Source: a virus
Reading direction: 5' to 3' (one strand)
Virus record (IMG/VR): IMGVR_UViG_3300014501_000044
Location: 1-35,784 of that record
DNA: 35,784 nucleotides
The notes under the pieces were generated by a model, which worked only from the letters and a program-made list of their open reading frames with translations, did not search any database and was not told the DNA's origin. This document shows positions 28,287 through 34,519 of this stretch, piece after piece; the stretch's first letter is position 1, and each line of letters starts with the position of its first letter. A program made the position numbers and the translations under genes.

Positions 28287-28910
28287 ATGCAAGCATTTCA
28301 CAATGATCCAGCAATAAAAGAAAAATACCTGCTACGTGTGCGAGCGCATGCACTAGCAGATGAAATTACGCAAGGCATTTATTATGAAGAAAAAAATGGA
28401 AAATTTAGAGTGTGTGCAGTTGGCTGCACTATACATGGGAACAGTCACAAAGCTTATGAAGATGAACTAGGTATCCCACAGTTATTAGCCAGATTAGAAG
28501 ATGGGATTTTCGAAGGTTTGCCATTAGAACATGCAAAATTATGGCCGGAACAATTTTTAGCTGTAATCAAAGTTGGCGCTGATTTATCTGGCGTCTGGCC
28601 TAAATTTGCTACCTGGTTACTGGCAGATCCTATTCATGGCATTATTAAATTTGCTAAAACAGATGAGCAAAAAGAAATTATCCAGAAAATCGCTGATGCT
28701 TACAGAGATTATAAAAATATACCACTAAACGAATGGCAAGAATTAAGAGATGCTGCTGCTACTGCTCATGCTGATGATGCTGCTGCTTATGCTGCTGCTG
28801 CTTCTGCTGTTTATGCTTATGCTGCTTATGCTGCTGCTCGACAGAAAGCAAGAATAATACAAGCAGATAAATTGTTAGAATTATTAAAGGAAATCGGGAT
28901 TGAAATATGA
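28287..28910 (+). CDS. Phage protein of unknown function with Ala/Tyr/Asp low-complexity tail (207 aa)
   Basis: I choose [18 protein letters not shown] at 28287, with AGGAG eight bases upstream. A longer start at 28242 is possible because it overlaps the previous stop and follows AGGAAAGGAA. The body ([40 protein letters not shown]) is one I recognise as recurrent in phages and plasmids, but without known function. Residues ~170-200 are an Ala/Asp/Tyr run ([20 protein letters not shown]) encoded by GCT-rich triplets (about 28752-28838), followed by a helical tail [10 protein letters not shown]. The low-complexity run may expand and contract. The gene is followed by an HNH gene with a 4-base overlap. 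Confidence 0.75.
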   Translation: MQAFHNDPAIKEKYLLRVRAHALADEITQGIYYEEKNGKFRVCAVGCTIHGNSHKAYEDELGIPQLLARLEDGIFEGLPLEHAKLWPEQFLAVIKVGADLSGVWPKFATWLLADPIHGIIKFAKTDEQKEIIQKIADAYRDYKNIPLNEWQELRDAAATAHADDAAAYAAAASAVYAYAAYAAARQKARIIQADKLLELLKEIGIEI

Positions 28911-29365
28911 AAAAATATCCCTTAGTTAGTTTAGGCAAATGTTTAGTATCTAAATGTAAAAAAGATAGAAATAGATATGATAAATATTGCGGTATGCATT
29001 CTCGCCGTCTTTATATGACAGGAAAACTCTCTAAAGAAAAAAAGCCGACAATACTTCAAACATTTAATTCTAAATTATTACCTAAAAATAAAAATGGTTG
29101 TATAGAATGGAAATCTTCTAAAAAACCTAGCGGTTATGGAAATTTTTGTTACAACTATAAAACAACTGATGCTCATAGGATGTCTTATAAATTATTTAAA
29201 GGAAGAATTCCAAGAGGTATGTGTGTATGCCATACATGTGATAATAGAGCATGTGTTAATCCAGATCATCTTTTTTTGGGAACACTGAAAGATAATATTC
29301 AAGATATGATTAATAAAAAAAGAGCATTTTGGCAAAAATCGAAATTAAAGGAAATCGGGGAATGA
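28907..29365 (+). CDS. HNH endonuclease (152 aa), probable free-standing mobile gene
   Basis: An N-terminal zinc-type segment ([20 protein letters not shown]) precedes the HNH core: [20 protein letters not shown], then [19 protein letters not shown] with the H, N and H positions of the HNH_3 type. The C-terminus has [12 protein letters not shown], a DNA-binding NUMOD-like end. It is more AT-rich and Lys-rich than its neighbours. Its last codons (KLKEIGE) and the ribosome site they contain repeat the end of the preceding gene (LLKEIGIEI). That pattern fits insertion between two genes with duplication of the translation-coupling sequence. Confidence 0.85.
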   Translation: MKKYPLVSLGKCLVSKCKKDRNRYDKYCGMHSRRLYMTGKLSKEKKPTILQTFNSKLLPKNKNGCIEWKSSKKPSGYGNFCYNYKTTDAHRMSYKLFKGRIPRGMCVCHTCDNRACVNPDHLFLGTLKDNIQDMINKKRAFWQKSKLKEIGE

Positions 29366-29811
29366 ATATCGAGCAACAATGCTGTTCGCTTGAACTGGCG
29401 AAGCGATTAAGAGAGCTAGATATTAAGCAAGGGTATAGCCTTTTTTATTGGGATGATTCATCAAATACACCTAGATTATTATTTTATAAAGAACTTCAAG
29501 GAATTCATGAAAAATTCGCAGCATGTGAATGCGATTATTATTCAGCCTTCACTGCCGCAGAACTCGGCGAGATATTGCCAAAACGAATTGAAATTAATGG
29601 CATTTATTCGTTTTTAACGCAAATTCCATCAGCCAATTTAAAATATTGGTGTTTATTTTATAGGAATGATTTTTCTTCATTGAAAGGCTGTGAAACGCAT
29701 GATGAAACAGAAGCCAATGCTCGCGCCAAAATGTTAATTTATCTTATCGAAAATAAACTCATTCATTTTCCGGATCATTCTCATTTTGCGGATCATGCTG
29801 AGCATACATAA
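29362..29811 (+). CDS. Phage hypothetical protein (149 aa)
   Basis: The ATG at 29362 overlaps the HNH stop (ATGA) and follows AAAGGAAATCGGGG. The longer in-frame start at 29329 lies inside the HNH gene and is rejected. The sequence ([52 protein letters not shown], then [19 protein letters not shown]) is a recurrent phage protein to me, without known activity. Its end overlaps the convergent membrane-protein gene by 53 bases. Confidence 0.75.
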   Translation: MNIEQQCCSLELAKRLRELDIKQGYSLFYWDDSSNTPRLLFYKELQGIHEKFAACECDYYSAFTAAELGEILPKRIEINGIYSFLTQIPSANLKYWCLFYRNDFSSLKGCETHDETEANARAKMLIYLIENKLIHFPDHSHFADHAEHT

Positions 29812-29950
29812 GCATTTGTGAGCCATTCAAAAACTCTCTGGGCAGGCTTTCCTTGCATTCTGGTTTCTGCCCATAGAGATAACAGAGGACGCCATAAGCA
29901 CCAAGGATTGCAGCAATTAAGGTCCAGCGCACCCATTTATTCATATTCAT
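29759..29950 (-). CDS. Small single-pass membrane protein downstream of endolysin (63 aa)
   Basis: Start MNMNKWVRW at 29950 with CAGGAAA upstream; a second ATG two codons in is possible. Residues ~8-27 (RWTLIAAILGAYGVLCYLYG) form one membrane helix, followed by a hydrophilic, acidic tail ending NENDPENE. It follows the endolysin gene on the same strand (50-base gap), where phages usually put spanins or holins. One N-terminal helix with an outer domain would suit an inner-membrane spanin, but the tail is short and not coiled. A pinholin-type or accessory lysis role is equally possible. Confidence 0.6.
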   Translation of the reverse strand: MNMNKWVRWTLIAAILGAYGVLCYLYGQKPECKESLPREFLNGSQMLMYAQHDPQNENDPENE

Positions 29951-30001
29951 GTTTTAATTTCCTGTTTTAGCCGGTTAAATCGTCACTTTGCAGTTTTAGC
30001 G

Positions 30002-30421
30002 TTAAAGTGGCGCTTTAACAAGCTCAAAATGCCCCATATCGTTAAACTTATTATCTTCTGGATTATTATCCTGTCTCCAGTCACCACCCCAACGGACGTC
30101 ATGGCTCATTTTACCTTCTTCCTTAAGCTTTTTGGCAAGACCCATGACTATGCCGGCGAAATAAACAGATCGTATAATGTCGTTGAAATCTATGGGATCA
30201 GAATAAACGTCGGCAGCCATGGACGGCTTCTGGTTATGATTGCCATAGGGATAATGCAATTTTGAATTGCCAGCTGCAAAGGCCGCTTCCTGGTCTGCCT
30301 GATTGCGGTAACCAACGGCAACAGTACAGTCAAAATATTTGATGACTTCCTCAAAAAGCGTCACCAGGTCAGGATGACAGGTAGATAATCTAAATTTGGA
30401 TATTTCACTGAATTCAGCCAT
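30002..30421 (-). CDS. M15-family peptidase endolysin (139 aa)
   Basis: A compact VanY/M15-type peptidase. FDCTVAVGYRNQADQEAAFA at 30-49 is followed by the metal-binding block GNHNQKPSMAADVY (His62, Asp71) and the C-terminal DMGHFEL with His131; RWGGDW lies between. Phage members cleave the L-Ala-D-Glu or a D-Ala cross-bond peptide in peptidoglycan. There is no signal peptide, so release through a holin is expected. The start overlaps the zinc-ribbon gene upstream by eight bases. A membrane protein follows. Distance from the tail genes shows that lysis is in the replication-side operon. Confidence 0.88.
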   Translation of the reverse strand: MAEFSEISKFRLSTCHPDLVTLFEEVIKYFDCTVAVGYRNQADQEAAFAAGNSKLHYPYGNHNQKPSMAADVYSDPIDFNDIIRSVYFAGIVMGLAKKLKEEGKMSHDVRWGGDWRQDNNPEDNKFNDMGHFELVKAPL

Positions 30422-30578
30422 CGTTCACCTCTAATGTTCCACATGGAGCTTTTTCATGAAATCCAGCTGAGCATTTAGTATCACATGCCCGATGACATTT
30501 CTCGCAGAAATAGTAACTGGTGCCTTCGTCGGCACAATGAACGCCTACTTTTCCATTACAGCATACACTCACTATCAT
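30414..30578 (-). CDS. Small Cys-rich zinc-binding protein (54 aa)
   Basis: The ATG at 30578 overlaps the upstream stop (ATGA) and the end overlaps the endolysin start. Begins MIVSVCCNGKVGVHCADEGT and continues CEKCHRACDTKC and CG. Eight cysteines and three histidines in 54 residues, with CxxC-H-xxC, suggest one or two zinc sites. It is too short for automated ORF cut-offs. The function is unknown. Coupling on both sides supports expression. Confidence 0.65.
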   Translation of the reverse strand: MIVSVCCNGKVGVHCADEGTSYYFCEKCHRACDTKCSAGFHEKAPCGTLEVNDG

Positions 30579-30910
30579 TTGTTATATTCCTTAATCACAT
30601 AAGCTATCACGTCTTCTGCCTCTTTGACTGATGTTATTATCTCCAGGCTGCCAGTCCAGGAGGCATGGAACTTTTCTTCATCAGGTGTCAGTTTCTGTTG
30701 AGACTTTGGTTTGGCGCCATCCTTGATCTCAATCAGGCAGGACCAGCCTGGACAGAGTGGATGACACACGAGGATGTCAGGACAGCCGCGACCCACTTCA
30801 CTCAGAATCAGGACAATGGCGCCAAGCTCCCGCAGTTTTTCGACTATCTGTTTCTGATTGGTGTCCACTCGGCGTATTCTGTACATTATCTGATCTTCCC
30901 TGCTTGTCAT
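30575..30910 (-). CDS. VRR-NUC-like nuclease (111 aa)
   Basis: A small PD-(D/E)xK-type fold. An N-terminal helix (VDTNQKQIVEKLRELGAIVL) leads to GRGCPDILV (residues ~41-49) with the catalytic Asp, then CLIEIKDG (~58-65) giving ExK. The C-terminus has a helix LTPDEEKFHASW and a final strand and helix, the usual order of stand-alone VRR-NUC proteins in phages. These act on branched DNA as Holliday-junction or flap nucleases. It lies in the operon of the replication initiator, which fits DNA processing. With endonuclease VII, the phage has two candidate resolvases. Confidence 0.85.
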   Translation of the reverse strand: MTSREDQIMYRIRRVDTNQKQIVEKLRELGAIVLILSEVGRGCPDILVCHPLCPGWSCLIEIKDGAKPKSQQKLTPDEEKFHASWTGSLEIITSVKEAEDVIAYVIKEYNK

Positions 30911-31001
30911 CCAATGGCTTATACAGGTTCTTGACCTGCTCCATGTATCCTTTTTTCATTCCCGGCTTCTGCTGAGGCCTCAAATTTCGTCTGTACGGCA
31001 T
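30798..31001 (-). CDS. Possible small basic protein overlapping the nuclease gene (67 aa)
   Basis: Starts MPYRRNLRPQQKPGMKKGYM inside the last codons of the amber-interrupted ORF and ends 113 bases inside the VRR-NUC gene in another frame. The N-terminal half is basic and gene-like. The second half is hydrophilic (QSETDSRKTAGAWRHCPDSE) and may only reflect the overlapped frame. The ribosome site is weak. It fills the only gap between two operon genes. Confidence 0.35.
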   Translation of the reverse strand: MPYRRNLRPQQKPGMKKGYMEQVKNLYKPLDDKQGRSDNVQNTPSGHQSETDSRKTAGAWRHCPDSE

Positions 31002-31231
31002 TTATTTATAACCCCCATCGAAATCCATCCCTCTTCTAATCTCTTTACTACGGGCAAAGGATTAACGCAAGGAGGCCTTCCCAAGGTACAGACACAATAT
31101 TTTTCATCAGGCTGACATAATCGGCCATGGATGGGCTGCAGGAACCGGGCAAGCTATAATGGGGTCTTTAACCTTGGAATATGTTTCACGCAAAAATGTT
31201 TCACGGCATAGGGTTTCTTGTGCCAAGTCAT
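30980..31231 (-). pseudogene. Small protein gene interrupted by an in-frame amber codon (83 codons)
   Basis: The ATG at 31231 overlaps the replication-initiator stop as ATGA. It encodes MTWHKKPYAVKHFCVKHIPR and LKTPL, then TAG at 31154-31156. The same frame stays open to TGA at 30980: LARFLQPIHGRLCQPDEKYC, VCTLGRPPCVNPLPVVKRLE, EGWISMGVINKC. Both halves look like one continuous protein, and no ATG or GTG start with a ribosome site begins the second half. TAG is clearly used as a stop elsewhere (SSB-like gene ending DDVPF), so global recoding is not the explanation. It could be a nonsense mutation, readthrough, or a start at CTG 31141. Confidence 0.6.
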
Positions 31232-31869
31232 GAAATATACCTTTTTCTTCCCGTTAATCGCTTGATGTCATTCAATGCTTTCTCAGCTGCAGGGCTTAAT
31301 ATCCCATTCTGGAGCGAAAGGGAATTTTTGTGCTGCTCGCTCTCCTCAATCGATTTCTTCTCCCTGGCCATCTGGTCCATGCTGTCTGCAAAGTCATGCT
31401 TTTGCTCGTTTTGGATTTTCTGCATAGAAAAGCTTTTTTTATTAATCTGTTCTTCTTCTATATTGATTGGGTCGCGTGGACGCGACTGGTGGGGTCGCGT
31501 GGACGCGACTGGTGGGGTCGCGTGGACGCCACTAGTCGCGTGGACGCCACTAGTCGCGTGGACGCCACTGGTTGTGGATAACTTTTCTAAATGCGTAAGC
31601 TTGTAGTGATTTGTATTGCCATGGTCTTTTTCGATCGTGATCAATTCCTTTTTTTCTAATCTTTGCAGGGTACGGATTATAGAACTGCGATCTCGTTGTA
31701 AATTTTTAGCTAATGTATCAATAGAAGGGTAAATTCCTTTTTCACCTTTATATTTTGCAAGAAAAATGAGCATTAATTTTTCATCTGATGAAAGATTGAA
31801 AGGATGTGAGGCTGGATTGGATATAAAGTTCAACACCTGAAAAACAATATGGACGGATTTGGCTGTCAT
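31228..31869 (-). CDS. Replication initiator with winged-helix domain and iterons in its gene (213 aa)
   Basis: Residues ~25-85 form a DNA-binding winged helix (KLMLIFLAKYKGEKGIYPSI, TLAKNLQRDRSSIIRTLQRL, ELITIEKDHG) of the HTH_36 type seen in phage replication proteins. The next ~35 residues are a repeat peptide (TSGVHATSGVHATSGVHA, then PPVASTRPHQSRPRDP), which is the translation of tandem DNA iterons. A polar helical tail follows. A perfect DnaA box lies beside the iterons. This is the layout of lambda O with ori inside the gene. The protein likely binds the iterons and loads the host helicase. A ribosome site CAGGAAA precedes the ATG, and a long structured leader follows its promoter. Confidence 0.85.
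   Translation of the reverse strand: MTAKSVHIVFQVLNFISNPASHPFNLSSDEKLMLIFLAKYKGEKGIYPSIDTLAKNLQRDRSSIIRTLQRLEKKELITIEKDHGNTNHYKLTHLEKLSTTSGVHATSGVHATSGVHATPPVASTRPHQSRPRDPINIEEEQINKKSFSMQKIQNEQKHDFADSMDQMAREKKSIEESEQHKNSLSLQNGILSPAAEKALNDIKRLTGRKRYIS
31430..31581. other. Predicted replication origin: AT-rich tract, five iterons, DnaA box
   Basis: Five copies of GTCGCGTGGACGC start at 31471, 31494, 31517, 31535 and 31553, with spacings of 23, 23, 18 and 18 bp. Copies 1 and 2 complete the dyad GTCGCG-TGGA-CGCGAC, and copies 3-5 change it to CGCCAC. A perfect DnaA box (TGTGGATAA, i.e. TTATCCACA on the minus strand) is at 31573-31581. On the other side, 31430-31470 is T/A-rich and suitable for melting. 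All lies inside the initiator gene. Confidence 0.85.
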
Positions 31870-31880
31870 TCGATTTCCTG

Positions 31881-32016
31881 TTGCAATGATTTATAGATTG
31901 CAATAGAATTATTCCAGCATTGGAAGTTCTATCGCGTTATCTAGGCCGTTTAATTGATTCTTAAACGGCCATCTTCCCTGAAAAATCAGTTTAACCTTGC
32001 AGCAATTAGCAGTCAA
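31881..32016 (-). promoter_or_regulatory. Promoter and structured leader of the replication initiator
   Basis: On the minus strand TTGACT (32011-32016), 17-bp spacer, TAAACT (31988-31993). The ~115-base leader holds a perfect 10-bp stem GGCCGTTTAA/TTAAACGGCC (31944-31953, 31961-31970, 7-base loop), and a second inverted repeat TTGCAAT/ATTGCAA (31881-31887, 31897-31903) just before the ribosome site. Long hairpins here could control initiator synthesis, for example by an antisense RNA or by hiding the ribosome site. Confidence 0.5.
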
Positions 32017-32036
32017 ATTCTTATTATTTATACATA

Positions 32037-32207
32037 TTATCTCCCTGAATTATAGGCTCGCATCAGCGTACGTTTTCTTAATTTACCACTTCCTACCTTG
32101 TTATGACGTCTAAGACGCATGTAATGCGCATGGCAAAGCTTATGTTTATGCACTGTTACATATCTGTCACATTTCTTGACGCAACACATGACTTTTTTCG
32201 CTTTCAT
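32037..32207 (-). CDS. Small Cys/His-rich basic protein (56 aa)
   Basis: The start is placed at 32207 (MKAKKVMCCVKKCDRYVTVH), not at 32300, because the longer frame would cover the divergent promoter at 32221-32249. The pattern CCVKKCDRYV, then KLCHAHYMRLRRH, is the small zinc motif often found at the N-terminus of phage HNH proteins (C-x3-C, x13, C-x2-H). The HNH core itself is absent. It may be a stand-alone DNA-binding zinc protein or a truncated HNH relative. It ends in a basic tail. It is upstream of and co-directional with the replication initiator. Confidence 0.6.
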   Translation of the reverse strand: MKAKKVMCCVKKCDRYVTVHKHKLCHAHYMRLRRHNKVGSGKLRKRTLMRAYNSGR

Positions 32208-32220
32208 TATGATTAATCTC

Positions 32221-32249
32221 TTGTTATTGTGATGAATATTTAATATAGT
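32221..32249 (+). promoter_or_regulatory. Putative promoter for the 32279-35784 gene run
   Basis: TTGTTA (32221-32226), 17-bp spacer, TATAGT (32244-32249), followed by a leader with AAAGGAA before the ATG at 32279. It is divergent from the Cys/His-rich gene. The shared operator motif is not present here. Confidence 0.5.
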
Positions 32250-32278
32250 GATTAACATTGAAAATGTAAAGGAACGAT

Positions 32279-32554
32279 ATGGACACATTACAGTTAGCAT
32301 CCAAGACCACTCAAGATGAAGAAACGGAAATAGAATTTTTACGCAAATTAAACTGGGCGCTTCTTGGCGTCATTACCGAAGTCGCATTGCTATATAACAA
32401 AACAAATAACCGGCCTTATAACTCGTCCATGATCATGAAAATGTATGATGGTGAGGCAAAATATCGCTGCCACATGGAATCGGTTTTTAATGAGAAAAAC
32501 GGACAAGGCATGCGAATACAGTTAGAAGAAATTGAAAACCATAAACAACATTAA
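32279..32554 (+). CDS. Hypothetical protein (91 aa)
   Basis: First gene of the + strand run, with AAAGGAA seven bases before the ATG. It encodes MDTLQLASKTTQDEETEIEF, a Leu-rich helix (LRKLNWALLGVITEVALLYN) and a polar C-terminus (MRIQLEEIENHKQH). The helix could be buried or membrane-near but is too polar at its ends for a clear call. It lies nine bases before the next gene. No family is recognised. Confidence 0.7.
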   Translation: MDTLQLASKTTQDEETEIEFLRKLNWALLGVITEVALLYNKTNNRPYNSSMIMKMYDGEAKYRCHMESVFNEKNGQGMRIQLEEIENHKQH

Positions 32555-32562
32555 GGATATAT

Positions 32563-33099
32563 ATGGAAGAAATGAGCCATGCAGGTCATCAGCCATCTTC
32601 AATTCCAGTTAAACAGAAAATCACTGAAGAAGATCAGCTGCACATAGAATGGTTTGACCAGGCTAAAGTTATGACACTGGATTGTTTGCCTATTTTTCTG
32701 GCCAAACTGGTGGATGACTATGAACATGATTACGGCACTATCTGCCTAGCAATAACAGCAGCAGCTATTGCAGCGGCCAGGGCTGTTAATAATAGTTCCC
32801 AGGGTGGCATCAGTGGCCATCAGGCTGGCGCTGTCATGTGGACGTTTATTCAGGAATGGCTAAGTGAAAAAAACCCCATGAAGCTGGTTAAATTCGAGAG
32901 GATGCTGTTTCCCCAGTATGAATATCACTTTGATAAACTGATATCAGCCGATACCTGGCAATGGCTACAGGAAGAAGCCAGAAAGCATCTGGCGAAAAAT
33001 GACCCTTATCTTTCCGCTGCAGTTGAGCTTCACTGGCGCTCTATTGCGCAAGGTGCCATTCCATTTGGATACAAGTTAGAGGTAAAAGAAAATGCTTAA
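32563..33099 (+). CDS. Hypothetical protein (178 aa)
   Basis: Helix-rich: EDQLHIEWFDQAKVMTLDCL, then HDYGTICLAITAAAIAAARA, which is an Ala-rich helix, GHQAGAVMWTFIQEWLSEKN, and a Trp/His-containing C-terminal half (TWQWLQEEARKHLAKNDPYL). The pattern resembles recurrent phage proteins of unknown role that sit in replication-side operons. No catalytic motif is seen. It overlaps the next gene by eight bases. Confidence 0.75.
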   Translation: MEEMSHAGHQPSSIPVKQKITEEDQLHIEWFDQAKVMTLDCLPIFLAKLVDDYEHDYGTICLAITAAAIAAARAVNNSSQGGISGHQAGAVMWTFIQEWLSEKNPMKLVKFERMLFPQYEYHFDKLISADTWQWLQEEARKHLAKNDPYLSAAVELHWRSIAQGAIPFGYKLEVKENA

Positions 33100-33322
33100 A
33101 TGGGAAGATATTTATTTAAAAGAATTGGAAGAAAGGATTAAAGGTAATCAAAGAGCCAAATTTTTTAAAGGTAATCAAAGAGCCAAAGTTTTTGGCGGCT
33201 GGTTAGTGGTTAATTATTTTGGCCATACAAGCCAGGATGGATACTGGCATCAAGATCAATCCATGGTATTTATTCCTGATCCAAACCATGAATGGAAAAT
33301 AGATAATGCCAATAACGGTTAA
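33092..33322 (+). CDS. Hypothetical protein (76 aa) with an in-frame tandem duplication
   Basis: The residues KGNQRAKFF and KGNQRAKVF are consecutive copies of a nine-residue unit, from a 27-bp direct repeat in the DNA (about 33133-33190). The C-terminal part (WLVVNYFGHTSQDGYWHQDQ, then FIPDPNHEWKID) is a small beta-like domain. The start overlaps the previous gene and the stop overlaps the next. No family is recognised. Loss of one repeat copy would keep the frame. Confidence 0.65.
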   Translation: MLKWEDIYLKELEERIKGNQRAKFFKGNQRAKVFGGWLVVNYFGHTSQDGYWHQDQSMVFIPDPNHEWKIDNANNG

Positions 33323-33479
33323 GCGCTTAATCGCCGAACTCGAAAAAATCGATAACAAATTTCTGGAAGTCGAGGTTTTCGTTAAAGACGCCAACAGAAT
33401 GATGCAGCCATTACAGAATGCAAAGGTAGTTAATAAAAAAGTATTGTTATTCACGGAGGAACCAAAAAATGCAATATAA
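33306..33479 (+). CDS. Small phage protein (57 aa)
   Basis: An ORF below most length cut-offs. Begins MPITVKRLIAELEKIDNKFL, then EVEVFVKDANRMM. The TVKxLIxxLxxIDxxxxVxV pattern is common among short phage proteins of unknown function. It overlaps the preceding gene by 17 bases and the following one by 11, keeping the overlap pattern of this operon. Confidence 0.6.
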   Translation: MPITVKRLIAELEKIDNKFLEVEVFVKDANRMMQPLQNAKVVNKKVLLFTEEPKNAI

Positions 33480-33723
33480 CTTTGAATCATTAGCTAATGA
33501 ATTAATTGAGAAATTTGATAAGAAACTGGAGTCAAATTCCAAGGCCGTATTTAAACAGGTATCTATTATTTTTGATGTTCTCTGTGAAGGTTTTCCACGA
33601 GATAAACGTCAGGAACTTGAGCAGACAATTAAAGATATACTGTCAGATGGCGTTAAATCTCAGAGCGTGGTTTTCTCTCAGATCATGCTTAAGATGACAA
33701 GAATGATTAATGAGGTTTTGTAA
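33469..33723 (+). CDS. Hypothetical protein (84 aa)
   Basis: Starts MQYNFESLANELIEKFDKKL with CGGAGGAA upstream. It is all-helical by appearance, with an amphipathic C-terminal half (DKRQELEQTIKDILSDGVKS; VVFSQIMLKMTRMINEVL). No motif is seen. It shares a base with the DUF3310 gene (TAATG at 33721-33725). Confidence 0.65.
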   Translation: MQYNFESLANELIEKFDKKLESNSKAVFKQVSIIFDVLCEGFPRDKRQELEQTIKDILSDGVKSQSVVFSQIMLKMTRMINEVL

Positions 33724-33953
33724 TGGCTGACAATGTTAATCATCCCGCACATTATATGTCTAGTAATGCCCAATGCGATTGTGGCAGATTTATTGAATGT
33801 ATAGACGTCACCAGGCATATGAATTTTAATATAGGTAATGCGGTCAAATATATTTGGAGAGCCGATCACAAAGGAAATAAAATTGAAGATATCCAGAAAG
33901 CAATATGGTATCTCCAGGATGAACTAAAGAAATTACGAATTGAGAGCGAATAA
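33723..33953 (+). CDS. DUF3310 protein (T7 gp1.7-like, 76 aa)
   Basis: The motifs NHPAHY (residues 6-11), IECIDVTRHMNFNIGNAVKY (~24-43) and RADHKGNKIEDIQKAIWYL (~46-64) are diagnostic of DUF3310. The family includes T7 gp1.7, reported to be a nucleoside-monophosphate kinase, though many members are only the short core, as here. Likely role: nucleotide metabolism or a host-takeover protein. Overlapping starts and stops tie it to both neighbours. Confidence 0.88.
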   Translation: MADNVNHPAHYMSSNAQCDCGRFIECIDVTRHMNFNIGNAVKYIWRADHKGNKIEDIQKAIWYLQDELKKLRIESE

Positions 33954-34180
33954 TGACTAAATACCGCATTTACAGAGAAAAAAGAAAAGATTGCCGTTAT
34001 GAATTTTATTATATCTATAAAAAAACATTATTTGGCTGGAAGGAGATGGATTATTTTTCTGAATTAGCGACTTGCAAAGAAAAGATCAAAGAATGGGAGG
34101 CCATCTCAAGAGAAGAAAAACCAGTATTTATTGAAGAAATAGAGGTGAATAATGTTTGGTGGTGTCTTAATAAACTTTAA
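33953..34180 (+). CDS. Hypothetical protein (75 aa)
   Basis: A basic, aromatic protein: MTKYRIYREKRKDCRYEFYY, then IYKKTLFGWKEMDYFSELAT, a helix CKEKIKEWEAISREEKPVFI and a short end. This strand-strand-helix plan recurs in small phage proteins of unknown role. The ATG overlaps the previous TAA. The end overlaps the next ORF by 29 bases. Confidence 0.65.
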   Translation: MTKYRIYREKRKDCRYEFYYIYKKTLFGWKEMDYFSELATCKEKIKEWEAISREEKPVFIEEIEVNNVWWCLNKL

Positions 34181-34382
34181 TCATATAGAAAGTGTATATT
34201 TAGGTATAAATACAATCAAAGTTCATGCACCAAGTTATTCAGGCGATGAAGGATATTGGACTGAAAACCATGATACTTCTGATGCCGCAAAAGCTCGTTA
34301 TGAAAAATTACGTTATCAACTGCAATGCCAAGTGCAACATCCACAAACTCGATGTCGTCTGCCTGGAATGTGTTCGGGCTAA
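34152..34382 (+). CDS. Hypothetical protein (76 aa)
   Basis: Starts after GAGGTG with MFGGVLINFNHIESVYLGIN, then VHAPSYSGDEGYWTENHDTS and a helix DAAKARYEKLRYQL. The last ~15 residues (QHPQTRCRLPGMCSG) lie in a region where another frame is better conserved in character, so the natural end of this protein could differ. A frameshift joining it to the following Cys-rich frame is possible. Confidence 0.55.
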   Translation: MFGGVLINFNHIESVYLGINTIKVHAPSYSGDEGYWTENHDTSDAAKARYEKLRYQLQCQVQHPQTRCRLPGMCSG

Positions 34383-34503
34383 ATATCATAAATATGAAAG
34401 GTTACTAGAATATGTTCATTGGGTAAGAAAACAATCGTGCTGCAATGTCTGCGAATGTATTTCTTGTCGCGCTTCAGATGTTTTAAAGGAAATCGGGGAA
34501 TGA
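34300..34503 (+). CDS. Small Cys-rich protein (67 aa)
   Basis: I place the start at 34300 (MKNYVINCNAKCNIHKLDVV). It continues with CLECVRAKYHKYERLLEYVH and a Cys cluster CCNVCECISC, ending DVLKEIGE. Three Cys pairs with C-x3-C and CxxC spacing suggest zinc binding. An ATG at 34225 is in frame, but its extra residues (IQAMKDIGLKTMILLMP) overlap the preceding gene and look like its shadow. No good ribosome site precedes 34300, so coupling or a frameshift from the upstream ORF may supply translation. Confidence 0.5.
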   Translation: MKNYVINCNAKCNIHKLDVVCLECVRAKYHKYERLLEYVHWVRKQSCCNVCECISCRASDVLKEIGE

Positions 34504-34519
34504 AAGTGGAGTGGGAAGA

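Noticed and set aside
31471-31570. CRISPR-like array
   Set aside because: The repeats are short, directly tandem, without unique spacers, and coding. A DnaA box and an initiator gene identify them as iterons.
31330-31606. Plus-strand ORFs across the iterons (products with TSRVDAT-like repeats)
   Set aside because: They are shadows of the initiator gene produced by GC-rich iterons. No ribosome site or independent support was seen.
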